From Streptomyces xanthii (GTDB taxonomy: Bacteria; Actinomycetota; Actinomycetes; Streptomycetales; Streptomycetaceae), in the NCBI RefSeq assembly GCF_014621695.1, contig NZ_CP061281.1:4092001-4156000 (forward strand): 64,000 nucleotides of DNA, written 5' to 3'. Made by a program: the position numbers and the translations under genes. The notes below the pieces were generated by a model. That model did not search any database and was not told the DNA's origin. It worked only from the letters and a program-made list of their open reading frames with translations. Of the stretch, positions 15,269-25,672 are shown piece by piece; positions within the stretch are counted from its first letter, which is position 1, and each line of letters opens with the position of its first letter.

Positions 15269-16141
15269 TCAAGACGAGGCACCCCGGTGGCCGCGCCCCC
15301 GGGTGCGACCAGCCCGCAGTGCCGCCAGAACGTACGGCGCCACGATCAACCCCGGCGCCCGGACCCCCGCATGCCGCACGCAGTACACCGCCCAGGGCCA
15401 CACAGGCCGCTCCGCCTCGGACGCGACCCGCCGCAGCGCCTCCCGCACCCCGATCCCCGGCTCCGAGGACGCGGGCCGCCCGGAACCGCCCCCGGCCCAC
15501 TCCCCGACGGTTCGCGGAGCCACGTACGCCGCGACCCCGGCCCGCCGCGCCCGCAGCCCGTGATCGTGATCCCCCATCCCGTGCCGGAACACCTTGTCGA
15601 TGTCCCCGACCCGCTCCCGTACCGCCCACGGCACCAGCACCACGTCCCCGTCGTACGTGGCACAGCGCTCGGGCGCCCCCGTCGGCTCGACCAGGGCGAG
15701 CGCGGGCGGCCCGGAGCGCCCCGACCGCACGGTGACCCCCGCGCGGGCGACCGCCCCGACGACGATCGCCGCGTCGTCGAAGCGCCGCGCGGTCGCGAGG
15801 AGCTCCGCGAGCGCCCCGGCCCGCAGCCGCACCCCGACGCCGAGCCAGAGCTGGTGCGTCGGCTCGGGCAGCCCCGCCGCGCGGCTGTTGCGGCTGGCGA
15901 GGCGCATGCCGTGGCTCCAGTAGACGTCGGGCCCGGCCTCGGCGACCTGGACGCCGGGGTGCGCGCGGCGGACGGCCTCGGCGGTGCCGTCGCGGGACCC
16001 CGCGTCGACGAGATGGACCCGCACGCGCGTGCCGGCCGGCAGCCCGGTCTGCGCGGCGAGGGCGTCGAGGGCGGCGAGCGTCGAGGCGCGGCGGTCGCGG
16101 CAGGTCATCAGTACGGCTACCTGGGGCGGCTGCGACTCCAT
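15269..16141 (-). CDS. Glycosyltransferase family 2 (GT-A) protein
   Basis: 290 residues from ATG 16141; an in-frame ATG at 16159 is also possible, and neither has a good ribosome site. The GT-A opening is VAVLMTCRDRRASTLAALDAL, followed by VHLVDAGSRDGTAEAV (nucleotide site) and GPDVYWSHGMRLASRN. TYDGDVVLVPWAV and DIDKVFRHGMGDHDHGLRA form the acceptor/metal region seen in rhamnosyl-type GT2 enzymes. It likely adds a sugar to the same surface glycan as the genes at 11425-15076. It is divergent from dnaK. Confidence 0.85.
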   Translation of the reverse strand: MESQPPQVAVLMTCRDRRASTLAALDALAAQTGLPAGTRVRVHLVDAGSRDGTAEAVRRAHPGVQVAEAGPDVYWSHGMRLASRNSRAAGLPEPTHQLWLGVGVRLRAGALAELLATARRFDDAAIVVGAVARAGVTVRSGRSGPPALALVEPTGAPERCATYDGDVVLVPWAVRERVGDIDKVFRHGMGDHDHGLRARRAGVAAYVAPRTVGEWAGGGSGRPASSEPGIGVREALRRVASEAERPVWPWAVYCVRHAGVRAPGLIVAPYVLAALRAGRTRGRGHRGASS

Positions 16142-16237
16142 AAGGGATATTAGGTACATAAGGGCACCGGGACGAGTCCAACTCCCGCCCCCTCGCGGCG
16201 CGTCGGCAATCTGCTTGCCCATAAGGGCTGAATAAAA

Positions 16238-16258
16238 GTTGAGCGGGCTCGACTCAGG
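16238..16258. promoter_or_regulatory. HAIR operator 2 (HspR site), upstream of dnaK
   Basis: GTTGAGC-N7-ACTCAGG, matching the HspR-associated inverted repeat CTTGAGT-N7-ACTCAAG at 11 of 14 arm positions. It is 75-95 bp before the dnaK start. A TTGACG that could be a -35 box lies just downstream at 16263. Confidence 0.75.
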
Positions 16259-16290
16259 TCTGTTGACGGGGAGGGGTGGGGTGGTGCACC

Positions 16291-16311
16291 CTTGAGCCAG
16301 TTCCACTCAAG
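16291..16311. promoter_or_regulatory. HAIR operator 1 (HspR site), proximal to dnaK
   Basis: CTTGAGC-N7-ACTCAAG, 13 of 14 arm bases matching the HAIR consensus, 21 bp before the dnaK ATG. HspR bound here, with DnaK as co-repressor, would shut off the operon outside heat shock. Confidence 0.9.
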
Positions 16312-16314
16312 TAG

Positions 16315-18845
<2,531 letters not shown>

Positions 18846-18890
18846 CGTACACACGCGCAACGGAATGAGTGAGGAGGGACGTCGGGGCCG

Positions 18891-20084
18891 ATGAGCACCA
18901 AGGACTTCATCGAGAAGGACTACTACAAGGTCCTCGGCGTCCCCAAGGACGCCACGGACGCCGAGATCAAGAAGGCGTACCGCAAGCTGGCGCGCGAGAA
19001 CCACCCCGACGCCAACAAGGGCAACCCCAAGGCGGAGGAGCGCTTCAAGGAGATCTCCGAGGCGAACGACATCCTCGGCGACGCCAAGAAGCGCAAGGAG
19101 TACGACGAGGCGCGTGCCCTGTTCGGCAACGGCGGGTTCCGTGCGGGACCCGGCGGCGCCGGCGGCGGCACGTTCAACTTCGACCTGGGCGACCTCTTCG
19201 GAGGCGGCGCCCAGGGCCAGAGTCAGGGCCAGGGTGGTTTCGGCGGCGGCATCGGCGATGTCTTCGGCGGCCTGTTCAACCGGGGCGGCGCGGGCACGGG
19301 CACCCGTACCCAGCCGCGCCGGGGCCAGGACATCGAGTCCGAGGTGACGCTCAGCTTCACCGAGGCGGTGGACGGGGCCACGGTCCCGCTGCGGATGTCC
19401 TCGCAGGCCCCCTGCAAGGCGTGCTCCGGCACCGGCGACAAGAACGGCACGCCGCGCGTGTGCCCGACCTGCGTCGGCACCGGGCAGGTCTCGCGGGGCG
19501 GCGGTGGCGGCTTCTCCCTCACCGACCCGTGTGTGGACTGCAAGGGGCGCGGCCTCATCGCCGAGACCCCCTGTGAGGTCTGCAAGGGCTCCGGCCGCGC
19601 CAAGTCCTCCCGCACCATGCAGGTGCGCATCCCCGCCGGGGTCTCCGACGGGCAGCGCATCCGCCTGCGCGGCAAGGGCGCTCCCGGTGAGCGCGGCGGC
19701 CCGGCCGGCGACCTGTACGTCGTCGTCCACGTCGACGCGCACCCGGTGTTCGGCCGCAAGGGCGACAACCTGACGGTGACCGTCCCCGTGACGTTCACCG
19801 AGGCCGCCCTCGGCGGCGAGGTCAAGGTCCCGACCCTCGGCGGCCCGTCCGTCACCCTGAAGCTGCCCCCGGGCACGCCGAACGGGCGGACGATGCGGGC
19901 CCGCGGCAAGGGCGCCGTCCGCAAGGACGGCACGCGCGGAGACCTGCTGGTCACGGTCGAGGTCGCGGTCCCCAAGGACCAGGACCTGACCGACGAGGCC
20001 CGTTCGGCCCTCGAGTCGTACGCCAAGGCGACTGAGGACACGGACGTACGGGCAGAACTGTTCCAGGCGGCGAAGGGAGCCTGA
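18891..20084 (+). CDS. dnaJ: Co-chaperone DnaJ (type I Hsp40)
   Basis: 397 residues from ATG 18891 with GAGGAGG upstream. The J domain carries the HPD motif ([11 protein letters not shown] near residue 38). A Gly/Phe-rich linker follows. The zinc-finger domain has all four CxxCxGxG repeats: [24 protein letters not shown] and CEVCKGSG. The C-terminal peptide-binding domain is complete. It delivers clients to DnaK and stimulates its ATPase. It is 45 bp after grpE and 5 bp before hspR, so one transcript is likely. Confidence 0.98.
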   Translation: MSTKDFIEKDYYKVLGVPKDATDAEIKKAYRKLARENHPDANKGNPKAEERFKEISEANDILGDAKKRKEYDEARALFGNGGFRAGPGGAGGGTFNFDLGDLFGGGAQGQSQGQGGFGGGIGDVFGGLFNRGGAGTGTRTQPRRGQDIESEVTLSFTEAVDGATVPLRMSSQAPCKACSGTGDKNGTPRVCPTCVGTGQVSRGGGGGFSLTDPCVDCKGRGLIAETPCEVCKGSGRAKSSRTMQVRIPAGVSDGQRIRLRGKGAPGERGGPAGDLYVVVHVDAHPVFGRKGDNLTVTVPVTFTEAALGGEVKVPTLGGPSVTLKLPPGTPNGRTMRARGKGAVRKDGTRGDLLVTVEVAVPKDQDLTDEARSALESYAKATEDTDVRAELFQAAKGA

Positions 20085-20089
20085 GCCAG

Positions 20090-20539
20090 ATGGACGGCCG
20101 TCGACGAAGCAACCCGTACGAACTGACCGACGAGACACCGGTGTACGTGATCTCGGTGGCGGCCCAGCTGTCCGGCCTGCACCCGCAGACCCTGCGCCAG
20201 TACGACCGCCTCGGCCTCGTCTCGCCCGACCGCACGGCCGGGCGGGGCCGCCGCTACTCGGCCCGCGACATCGAACTGCTGCGCACCGTCCAGCAGTTGT
20301 CGCAGCAAGAGGGCATCAACCTGGCCGGCATCAAGCGCATCATCGAGCTGGAGAACCAGGTCGCCGCGCTCCAGTCCCGCGTCGCGGAGCTCTCCGCCGC
20401 GGTGGAGGGCGCCGCGGCGGCCATGCAGCAGCGCGAGGCAGCGGTCCACGCCTCGTACCGCCGCGACCTGGTCCCGTACCAGGAGGTCCAGCAGACCAGC
20501 GCCCTGGTGGTCTGGCGCCCGAAGCGCCCGAAGGACTGA
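20090..20539 (+). CDS. hspR: MerR-family heat-shock repressor HspR
   Basis: 149 residues. The N-terminal winged helix-turn-helix reads VYVISVAAQLSGLHPQTLRQYDRLGLV and then GRGRRYSARDIELL, the MerR pattern; a helical segment (LENQVAALQSRVAELSAAVEG) forms the dimer coil. HspR binds HAIR sites and represses dnaK and clpB operons, working with DnaK. Being the last gene of the operon it controls, it closes an autoregulatory loop. Both HAIR sites at 16238-16311 and the one at 33721-33741 are its expected targets here. Confidence 0.96.
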   Translation: MDGRRRSNPYELTDETPVYVISVAAQLSGLHPQTLRQYDRLGLVSPDRTAGRGRRYSARDIELLRTVQQLSQQEGINLAGIKRIIELENQVAALQSRVAELSAAVEGAAAAMQQREAAVHASYRRDLVPYQEVQQTSALVVWRPKRPKD

Positions 20540-20547
20540 CCCGCGTC

Positions 20548-20590
20548 ACGCCGTGTGGCCCCGGACGACCCGTCCGGGGCCACACGGCGT
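20548..20590 (+). terminator. Terminator of the dnaK operon
   Basis: Two perfect 20-bp arms around a 3-base loop (ACC), starting 9 bp after the hspR stop. No U tract. Confidence 0.88.
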
Positions 20591-20640
20591 TCCGGGTCTC
20601 ACCTCACGTCGTCCCGGACGGCCCGTGCCGACGGCGGTGA

Positions 20641-20654
20641 TAGCGTCCTGGCCA
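20641..20654 (+). promoter_or_regulatory. Probable leaderless promoter
   Basis: TAGCGT is followed by 7 bases and the ATG at 20654, with no ribosome site. Confidence 0.45.
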
Positions 20655-20947
20655 TGCTCCAGGAGAACACCCAGCCTGCCGAGCCGGTCCGCCGGTCGGC
20701 CAAGCGTGTCATCGGCGCCGTCGTCCTGGTTCTCCTCGGGGCGGGCCTGCTGTACGTCGGGATCGACGCGATCGCCGATCCGGCCTCTGTCGTCGCCGAC
20801 TCGGCGAACACGGGGCGCAGCGCGGACACCGAAGCCGAGGCCAAGATCGTGGGCCTGGTGATGTGCCTCTTCGGGATCTCGGTGCTCGGCTTCGGCATCA
20901 GTCTCCTGAGGGCGAACGCGACCCAGGGCCCGAAACCCGGCAGCTGA
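20654..20947 (+). CDS. Small two-helix membrane protein (97 aa)
   Basis: Starts at ATG 20654. Two hydrophobic stretches are clear: residues about 18-40 (VIGAVVLVLLGAGLLYVGIDA) and about 66-85 (IVGLVMCLFGISVLGFGIS), joined by a short acidic and polar loop. Both termini are probably cytoplasmic. I do not recognise a family. It stands alone between the heat-shock operon and the DUF397 gene, with its own probable leaderless promoter. Confidence 0.65.
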   Translation: MLQENTQPAEPVRRSAKRVIGAVVLVLLGAGLLYVGIDAIADPASVVADSANTGRSADTEAEAKIVGLVMCLFGISVLGFGISLLRANATQGPKPGS

Positions 20948-20963
20948 GAAGTCTGCCCCGAGG

Positions 20964-21164
20964 TCACAGACCGCCCAGGAAACCGGCCCAGGCCGTCCCG
21001 CTCACGGCCAGGTGCGGGCCCTCCGCGTTCTTGGAGTCCCGTACGTGGGTCGTGCCAGGGGCGTGGGCCACCTCGACGCAGTCGGGCTCGTCGCCGCCGC
21101 TGCTGTAGGTGCTCTTGAACCAGGCAAGCTCGGTCGGGGAGCCGGCGTTGGTCTCGCGGTTCAT
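20964..21164 (-). CDS. DUF397 protein (66 aa)
   Basis: Starts at ATG 21164, overlapping the stop of the upstream XRE regulator by ATGA. The sequence has the DUF397 pattern: AWFKSTYSSGGDEPDCVEVAHAP, then VRDSKNAEGPHLAVSGTAWAGFL. DUF397 proteins are encoded by dozens of Streptomyces loci next to an XRE/DUF5753 regulator and an RsbW-like ATPase, as here, and at the whiJ and abaA loci influence development or antibiotic production. This copy probably partners the adjacent regulator. Confidence 0.92.
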   Translation of the reverse strand: MNRETNAGSPTELAWFKSTYSSGGDEPDCVEVAHAPGTTHVRDSKNAEGPHLAVSGTAWAGFLGGL

Positions 21165-22009
21165 AGTTCTCCCAGCACTCGCTCGATGAAGGCCAGTGAC
21201 TCCCCTGGCGAGAGGGCCTGAGCTCGGATGATGCCACACCGGAGTTCGATGCTGCGGAGCTGTTTCGGGTCGGAGACCGGGCGGCCGTTGTACAGGCCGT
21301 CACAGCGCCCGATCGCGGTTCCGTCCTCGAACTTCAGCACGTCCATGTTCCCGCTCATCCCCGCGTGATCCTCCCGGTCCGTCGGCATCACCTGGATCTC
21401 GACCGTGCGCAACTGGCCCAGATCCAGGAGATGTTCGAGCTGGCCGCGCAGGACGGTCCGGCCGCCGATGGGGCGGCGCAGGGTCACCTCCTCCTGGATG
21501 AAGCTGAGGGCAGGGGCCGGGTCGCGGTCGAAGACGGACTTGCGGGCCGTGCGGCCGGCCATCGCGCGTTCGATCTGCTCGGACGACAGCGCGGGGCGGC
21601 GCATCGAGAAGAGCGCCTGCGCGTACTCGGGGGTCTGGAGCAGGCCGTGCGGGCTGTGGTTCCAGTACGAGGTCAGTTCGACGGCCTTGGCCTCCAGTGC
21701 CGCGATGTCCCGCACCTTCTTCGGGTACCGGACCTCGGCGACATCCGGCTTCATCGCCTTGAGCAGGCCGTTGGCGCGGAGCACGTCGTCGGCCTTGTCC
21801 AGGAATTCAGGGCGCGGGATCCGCGTACCGGACTCCACTTTGTAGACGATGCCTTCGCCGTAGCCGAGTGCCGCGCCGAGTTCCGAGACCTTGAGGCCGG
21901 CCGCCTCGCGCAGCGCTTTCAGCTGGTGTCCCACCAGGGCGATCACCGCCGCTCCCTGTACGTCACCGGGTTCGATCTCCCAGCCGTCACCGTCCGTCGC
22001 ACCGGTCAT
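21161..22009 (-). CDS. XRE-family regulator with C-terminal DUF5753 (WhiJ-like)
   Basis: 282 residues from ATG 22009; an upstream ATG at 22072 adds an unlikely basic extension. An N-terminal Cro/C1-type helix-turn-helix lies around residues 30-85 (LKALREAAGLKVSELGAALGYGEGIVYKVE). The rest is the DUF5753 ligand-sensing domain, with TPEYAQALF, RRPIGGRTVLRGQLEHLL and FEDGTAIGRCDGLYNGRPV. Such proteins are usually repressors paired with a DUF397 protein. It is coupled to that gene and divergent from an RsbW-like ATPase gene. The target is probably the 22010-22176 intergenic region. Confidence 0.92.
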   Translation of the reverse strand: MTGATDGDGWEIEPGDVQGAAVIALVGHQLKALREAAGLKVSELGAALGYGEGIVYKVESGTRIPRPEFLDKADDVLRANGLLKAMKPDVAEVRYPKKVRDIAALEAKAVELTSYWNHSPHGLLQTPEYAQALFSMRRPALSSEQIERAMAGRTARKSVFDRDPAPALSFIQEEVTLRRPIGGRTVLRGQLEHLLDLGQLRTVEIQVMPTDREDHAGMSGNMDVLKFEDGTAIGRCDGLYNGRPVSDPKQLRSIELRCGIIRAQALSPGESLAFIERVLGEL

Positions 22010-22078
22010 CCGCGCGTACCTCCCGCCCGTTCGGCTCCCCGCCCACGTTCCGTGAACCGCCCTACCCACCAAGGGGCT

Positions 22079-22115
22079 TGGACAGCCTGTACAGCTCTGG
22101 ACAAACGCTGGACAG
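22079..22115. repeat. Three TGGACA direct repeats in a divergent promoter region
   Basis: TGGACA begins at 22079, 22098 and 22109 between the divergent XRE regulator and ATPase genes. The direct-repeat arrangement could be the binding site of the regulator or overlapping -35 elements. Confidence 0.35.
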
Positions 22116-22176
22116 TGACCGTACGTGACAGGCGAGTCGCGGATCAGGGTATGCGGGGGCGGCCACGCTGAGTGAT

Positions 22177-22689
22177 GTGAATCGACAGAACTTCAGCGTC
22201 CAGCTGTCCCCGACCCCGCGCGCGGCCCGCCTCGCCCGCCTCCTCGCCGTCGAACAACTCCGCACCTGGGGCCTCGCCCACGCCCTCGACGACGCGGCGC
22301 ACGTCGTCGCCGAACTCACCGCGAACGCCGTCACGCACGGCCGCCTCCCCGTCCGCGACTTCGTCCTCAGGGTGTACGTGACCGAGGGCGTCCTGCGCAT
22401 CGAGGTCACCGACACCCGCGCCGACCGCCTCCCTCAACTCCGGGTGGCGGAAGGGGAGTCGGGACGCGGGCTCGTCCTCGTCGAGGCGCTCGCCGAGCGG
22501 TGGGGTGTCACCCAGGGGCCATTTCCCCGTAAGACCGTCTGGGCTGAGCTGAGGCTCGGCCGGCCGGGGTGTGGAAACCTGGGCGCCGGTGCCGTGGGCG
22601 GTCAGTACAAGGAACTCTTGGCCGGGGGAAAGGAACCTTTCCAAGCCCCACCTCTCCCCGCCTGCGAGCCGGTTCACCCGCAGTGGTGA
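22177..22689 (+). CDS. RsbW-like ATP-binding protein (HATPase_c_2)
   Basis: 170 residues from GTG 22177. The GHKL ATPase fold is recognised by the N-box VAELTANAVTHGR near residues 41-53, VLRIEVTDTR near 71 and the G-box GESGRGLVLVEALAERWG near 88-105. Anti-sigma kinases of the RsbW/SpoIIAB type share this fold, and orphan copies next to XRE/DUF397 pairs are typical in Streptomyces. The C-terminal 50 residues are not conserved in appearance. A likely role is to modulate a sigma or anti-sigma partner for the adjacent regulator. Confidence 0.88.
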   Translation: MNRQNFSVQLSPTPRAARLARLLAVEQLRTWGLAHALDDAAHVVAELTANAVTHGRLPVRDFVLRVYVTEGVLRIEVTDTRADRLPQLRVAEGESGRGLVLVEALAERWGVTQGPFPRKTVWAELRLGRPGCGNLGAGAVGGQYKELLAGGKEPFQAPPLPACEPVHPQW

Positions 22690-22762
22690 ACCTTGCCAAT
22701 TCCGCTGGCAATTGCCCTAGTTGGTTGCTCTACGCTCACCGCAACAACCCCAGACAGACGTC

Positions 22763-22798
22763 GGCCCCCGACGGGACTAGCGATCCCGGTCGAGGGCC
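22763..22798 (+). promoter_or_regulatory. Structured 5' leader hairpin
   Basis: GGCCCCCGACGGGA pairs with TCCCGGTCGAGGGCC (one mismatch and one bulge) around a 7-base loop, 30 bases before the ATG at 22828. An AAGGA ribosome site follows the hairpin. The leader from the AT-richer TTGGTTGCTCTACGCT region to the ATG is about 90 nt. It may control translation or transcript stability. Confidence 0.45.
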
Positions 22799-22827
22799 TG
22801 ACCATCAAGGAAGATCACGACTTCCCC

Positions 22828-23676
22828 ATGGATACGAGCGACCTTAGCGTGCCCTCGCACGCGCAGTCCCACGATGCCGGAAACGACCGCCCGGACGAGT
22901 GCACCGAAGTGCCCGCCGGCGCCGGGATCGTGCACGAGAACGCCCGGCACGAAAGTCACTTCACGGTCGTCGGCAACCACCTTGCCCAGCATCGCGAACT
23001 CTCCGGCCTCGCCATCGGCCTGGCCGTGCACATCCAGTCGCTGCCGCCCGGCGCCAAGGCGGATGTGCGCACCCTCGCTGCCCGCTTCCCGGAGGGCACC
23101 ACGCGTATCTCGGCGGCGCTGCGGGAGCTCGAAGCGCACGGGTACCTGCGGCGCGAGCGGCACCGGACGCCGGACGGGCGGGTCCGGACGCGCACGGTCT
23201 CCTGCAACCGGCCCGGCGCCCCACCCGCCCAGCCGCGCCGCCGCCCTCCCGCGCCGAGGAAGCCCAGGCCGCTGACGGTCCCGCAGCCGGAGCACCGGCC
23301 CGGCCCCGCGCTCCTTCAGGCCTGCACCGAACTCCTCGCCGGCCTGCACCGCACGGACTCCCGCCTCACCCTCCCGGCCCGGGACATCGAACGCCTCACC
23401 CCGGGCGTCGCGGCCTGGCTGGAACGCGGCCTCACCCCCGCCGCCGTCCGCCACGCCCTCAGTCGGGGACTGCCGGAGGGCGGCCCGATCCACCGCCCCG
23501 CAGCCTTGCTCGCCCACCGCTTGCAGGCCGAACTGCCGTCGTGGTCACGCCCGTTCGATCTTCCGGAGCCGGCCGAGCCACCCGTACGGCATCCCCTCCG
23601 CAACTGCGACGTGTGCGACCACGCCTACCGTGGCCCGGAACCGGGCCGCTGCCCCGGGTGCGTCAGCCGACCTTGA
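22828..23676 (+). CDS. Winged-helix protein with C-terminal zinc ribbon
   Basis: 282 residues from ATG 22828; the frame extends to 22693, but that would run through the leader hairpin. Residues about 85-140 form a winged helix (ALREL EAHGYLRRERHRTPDGRVRTRT), similar to the helix-turn-helix proteins found many times per Streptomyces genome. A Pro/Arg linker leads to a helical C-terminal half (LTPGVAAWLERGLTPAAVRHAL) and a final CDVCDHAY...GRCPGC four-cysteine ribbon. DNA binding is likely; targets are unknown. Its 3' end overlaps the convergent fibronectin gene by 14 bp. Confidence 0.75.
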   Translation: MDTSDLSVPSHAQSHDAGNDRPDECTEVPAGAGIVHENARHESHFTVVGNHLAQHRELSGLAIGLAVHIQSLPPGAKADVRTLAARFPEGTTRISAALRELEAHGYLRRERHRTPDGRVRTRTVSCNRPGAPPAQPRRRPPAPRKPRPLTVPQPEHRPGPALLQACTELLAGLHRTDSRLTLPARDIERLTPGVAAWLERGLTPAAVRHALSRGLPEGGPIHRPAALLAHRLQAELPSWSRPFDLPEPAEPPVRHPLRNCDVCDHAYRGPEPGRCPGCVSRP

Positions 23677-25612
23677 ACGTGATGCGCGCGAGCGAGCCGT
23701 AGCGGCCGTACGTGTCAGCCACCTCGACCTCGACCGTGTAGGTGCCGATGGACGTCGGGCGCCAGGTCAGCGCGTTCCCGGTGGTGGTGCGGGTGAAGGC
23801 GTTCGGGCCGATGACCCGCCAGCGGTAGCCGCCCGGCGTGTGTCCCGGCTGCGCTGCCGGGGTCGCCGTGACCGTGACGTCCTGGCCGAAGCCGTGGCCC
23901 GCGCAGTCGTTGGCGGTGCACTCGGTGAACGGGGCGGACAGAGTGAGGGTCGCGGCCGCGGGCGCCTCCGGGGTGGCCGGGGTGAGGCGGTCCGCCGCGG
24001 TGGTCGGGGACGGGGCCGAGTCGAGGCCGTTCTGGTCGACGGTGGTCACGTAGTACCAGGCCTTGCCCGCGGTGGCCGTCGTGTCGTCGAAGACCTGGGC
24101 GGTGACCGGGCGTTCCGTCAGCAGGGTCCAGGCGCCGTTCGGGTCGGTGCGGCGGTAGATGCGGTAGCCCTGGTCGTTGAGGGTCCAGGGGATGGCGAGC
24201 CGGGTGGCGCTGTCCATCGGGGTCGCGGTCGGGGCGCCGGGCGCGGCCAGGGCGGAGGCCGCGGGGCGCGTGGCCGTGGCGGTCGCGGAGACCGGCGAGA
24301 CGTTGCCCGAGTGGTCGACGGCGTACACGCGGTACGACGTGGGGACACCGGCGGTCGCCGTCGCGTCCAGGTAGGAGGTGCCGAGGACGATGCGCGGGCC
24401 GCCGCCGTCGTTGCTCTCGGGGGTCGACACCCACACCTCGTAGTGTGCGGTGTCCTCCGTGGCCGCCTGCCAGCGGACGTTGTTGCCCGCGGTCGTGCCG
24501 TCCGCCGTCACGTCCTGCACCTGGGAGGGCGGGGTGACGTCGGGCTCGCCGGTGTCGGCGACCGCGGACGGGGCGGAGACGTTGCCCGCGGCGTCCCGGG
24601 CGACCACCTGGTAGTACCAGCGGGGGGTGGTGGAGAACGACGGCGTGTCACGGAACGACGTGTCGGTCAGCCATCCCGAGACGGCGGTGTAGGTCCCGTC
24701 GGCGGCGGCCGCCCGCCGCACCTGGTAGCCGGTGGCACCGGCCGAGGTCTGCCACTTCGCCGTGACGCCGCCCTCGGACCGCTCGACCGCGAGGCCGGCG
24801 GGAGCGGCGGGCGCGGTCTTGTCGGCCGTGGTGACGGCGAGTTCGGCGGAGGCGGCGGAACGGTTGCCCGCCTTGTCGACGGCCCGGATCCGGTACTGGT
24901 ACGCGGCGCCGGTGGCCGGCGGGTTGTCGGTGTACGGGGAGGACGTGGTCGTCGCCAGGTACTCCCACGTGGTCGCGGCCGCCGCCTTGCGGTAGACGCG
25001 GTAGTTCGCCAGGTCCATCTCGACGTTCTTGGCCCAGGACAGCGTGGCCTTGCGCGTGCCGTTGTCGTAGACGGCCTTGAATCCGGCCGGGGCGAGCGGC
25101 GCCGTCTTGTCGTACGTGGCCGAAGTGCGGGGCACGTACGTGTACTTGACCTGTGCGGTGCCGGTCCAGTTCACGTAGTCGATGCGGAGGGTGTGCCGGC
25201 CCTTGGGGACGGTCAGGTTCACGGTCTTCGCGTGTGACGAGCCGGTGTTGGACCACAGGTCGATCTTGCGGCTGCCGTCCAGGTAGACGCGGATGCCGTC
25301 GTAGCCGGAGGCGGCGAAGGTGAACGGGCCGCCGGAGCCGAAGTCGCGGGTGACGGACCAGCGCACGCCGAAGTTGTTCGTGGGCAGGCCGGTGGCCGGG
25401 GCGCCGGTGCCCCATTTCTGGTCGATCGCCGAGTCGCAGTCGGTCTTCTTCGGCGTACCGGAGAACGTGGTGTTGGCGAAGAACTCCCGCTTGAAGACGG
25501 GCGAGGCGCAGGTGACGGTTGCGGCGCCCGCGGCCGGGACGGCGGCGCACAGCAGGCCGGCGGTGGTGGCTGCCACCAGGAGTGCGGCACCGAGGGGTCT
25601 GGCGGATGTCAT
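23663..25612 (-). CDS. Secreted PA14-like / fibronectin type III protein 1
   Basis: 649 residues from ATG 25612 with AGGA 5 bases upstream. Signal peptide residues 1-31 end at AGAA. A PA14-like lectin domain follows (residues about 35-165, with TNNFGVRWSVTRDFGSGGPF, YDGIRVYLDG and HTLRIDYVNW). Four to five fibronectin type III modules come next, each with patterns such as YRVYR and YQYRIRAVDKAGNRSAAS, and a C-terminal PKD-like segment ends in SLARITFKVG. No catalytic domain is seen, so a role in binding surface or extracellular glycans is likely. It is co-transcribed with the small secreted protein upstream and is a paralogue of the gene at 26639. Confidence 0.88.
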   Translation of the reverse strand: MTSARPLGAALLVAATTAGLLCAAVPAAGAATVTCASPVFKREFFANTTFSGTPKKTDCDSAIDQKWGTGAPATGLPTNNFGVRWSVTRDFGSGGPFTFAASGYDGIRVYLDGSRKIDLWSNTGSSHAKTVNLTVPKGRHTLRIDYVNWTGTAQVKYTYVPRTSATYDKTAPLAPAGFKAVYDNGTRKATLSWAKNVEMDLANYRVYRKAAAATTWEYLATTTSSPYTDNPPATGAAYQYRIRAVDKAGNRSAASAELAVTTADKTAPAAPAGLAVERSEGGVTAKWQTSAGATGYQVRRAAAADGTYTAVSGWLTDTSFRDTPSFSTTPRWYYQVVARDAAGNVSAPSAVADTGEPDVTPPSQVQDVTADGTTAGNNVRWQAATEDTAHYEVWVSTPESNDGGGPRIVLGTSYLDATATAGVPTSYRVYAVDHSGNVSPVSATATATRPAASALAAPGAPTATPMDSATRLAIPWTLNDQGYRIYRRTDPNGAWTLLTERPVTAQVFDDTTATAGKAWYYVTTVDQNGLDSAPSPTTAADRLTPATPEAPAAATLTLSAPFTECTANDCAGHGFGQDVTVTATPAAQPGHTPGGYRWRVIGPNAFTRTTTGNALTWRPTSIGTYTVEVEVADTYGRYGSLARITFKVG

Positions 25613-25672
25613 GGCGGTCCTGAGAGGAGTGGAGTTCCTGAAGGGAAGGGAAGGGAGGGGGAAGAGCGGGGG

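Noticed and set aside
16139..16228. CATAAGGG three times upstream of dnaK as an operator
   Set aside because: Two copies overlap in-frame ATG codons of the minus-strand glycosyltransferase (each preceded by CCCTT); no symmetry, and HAIR sites explain dnaK control.
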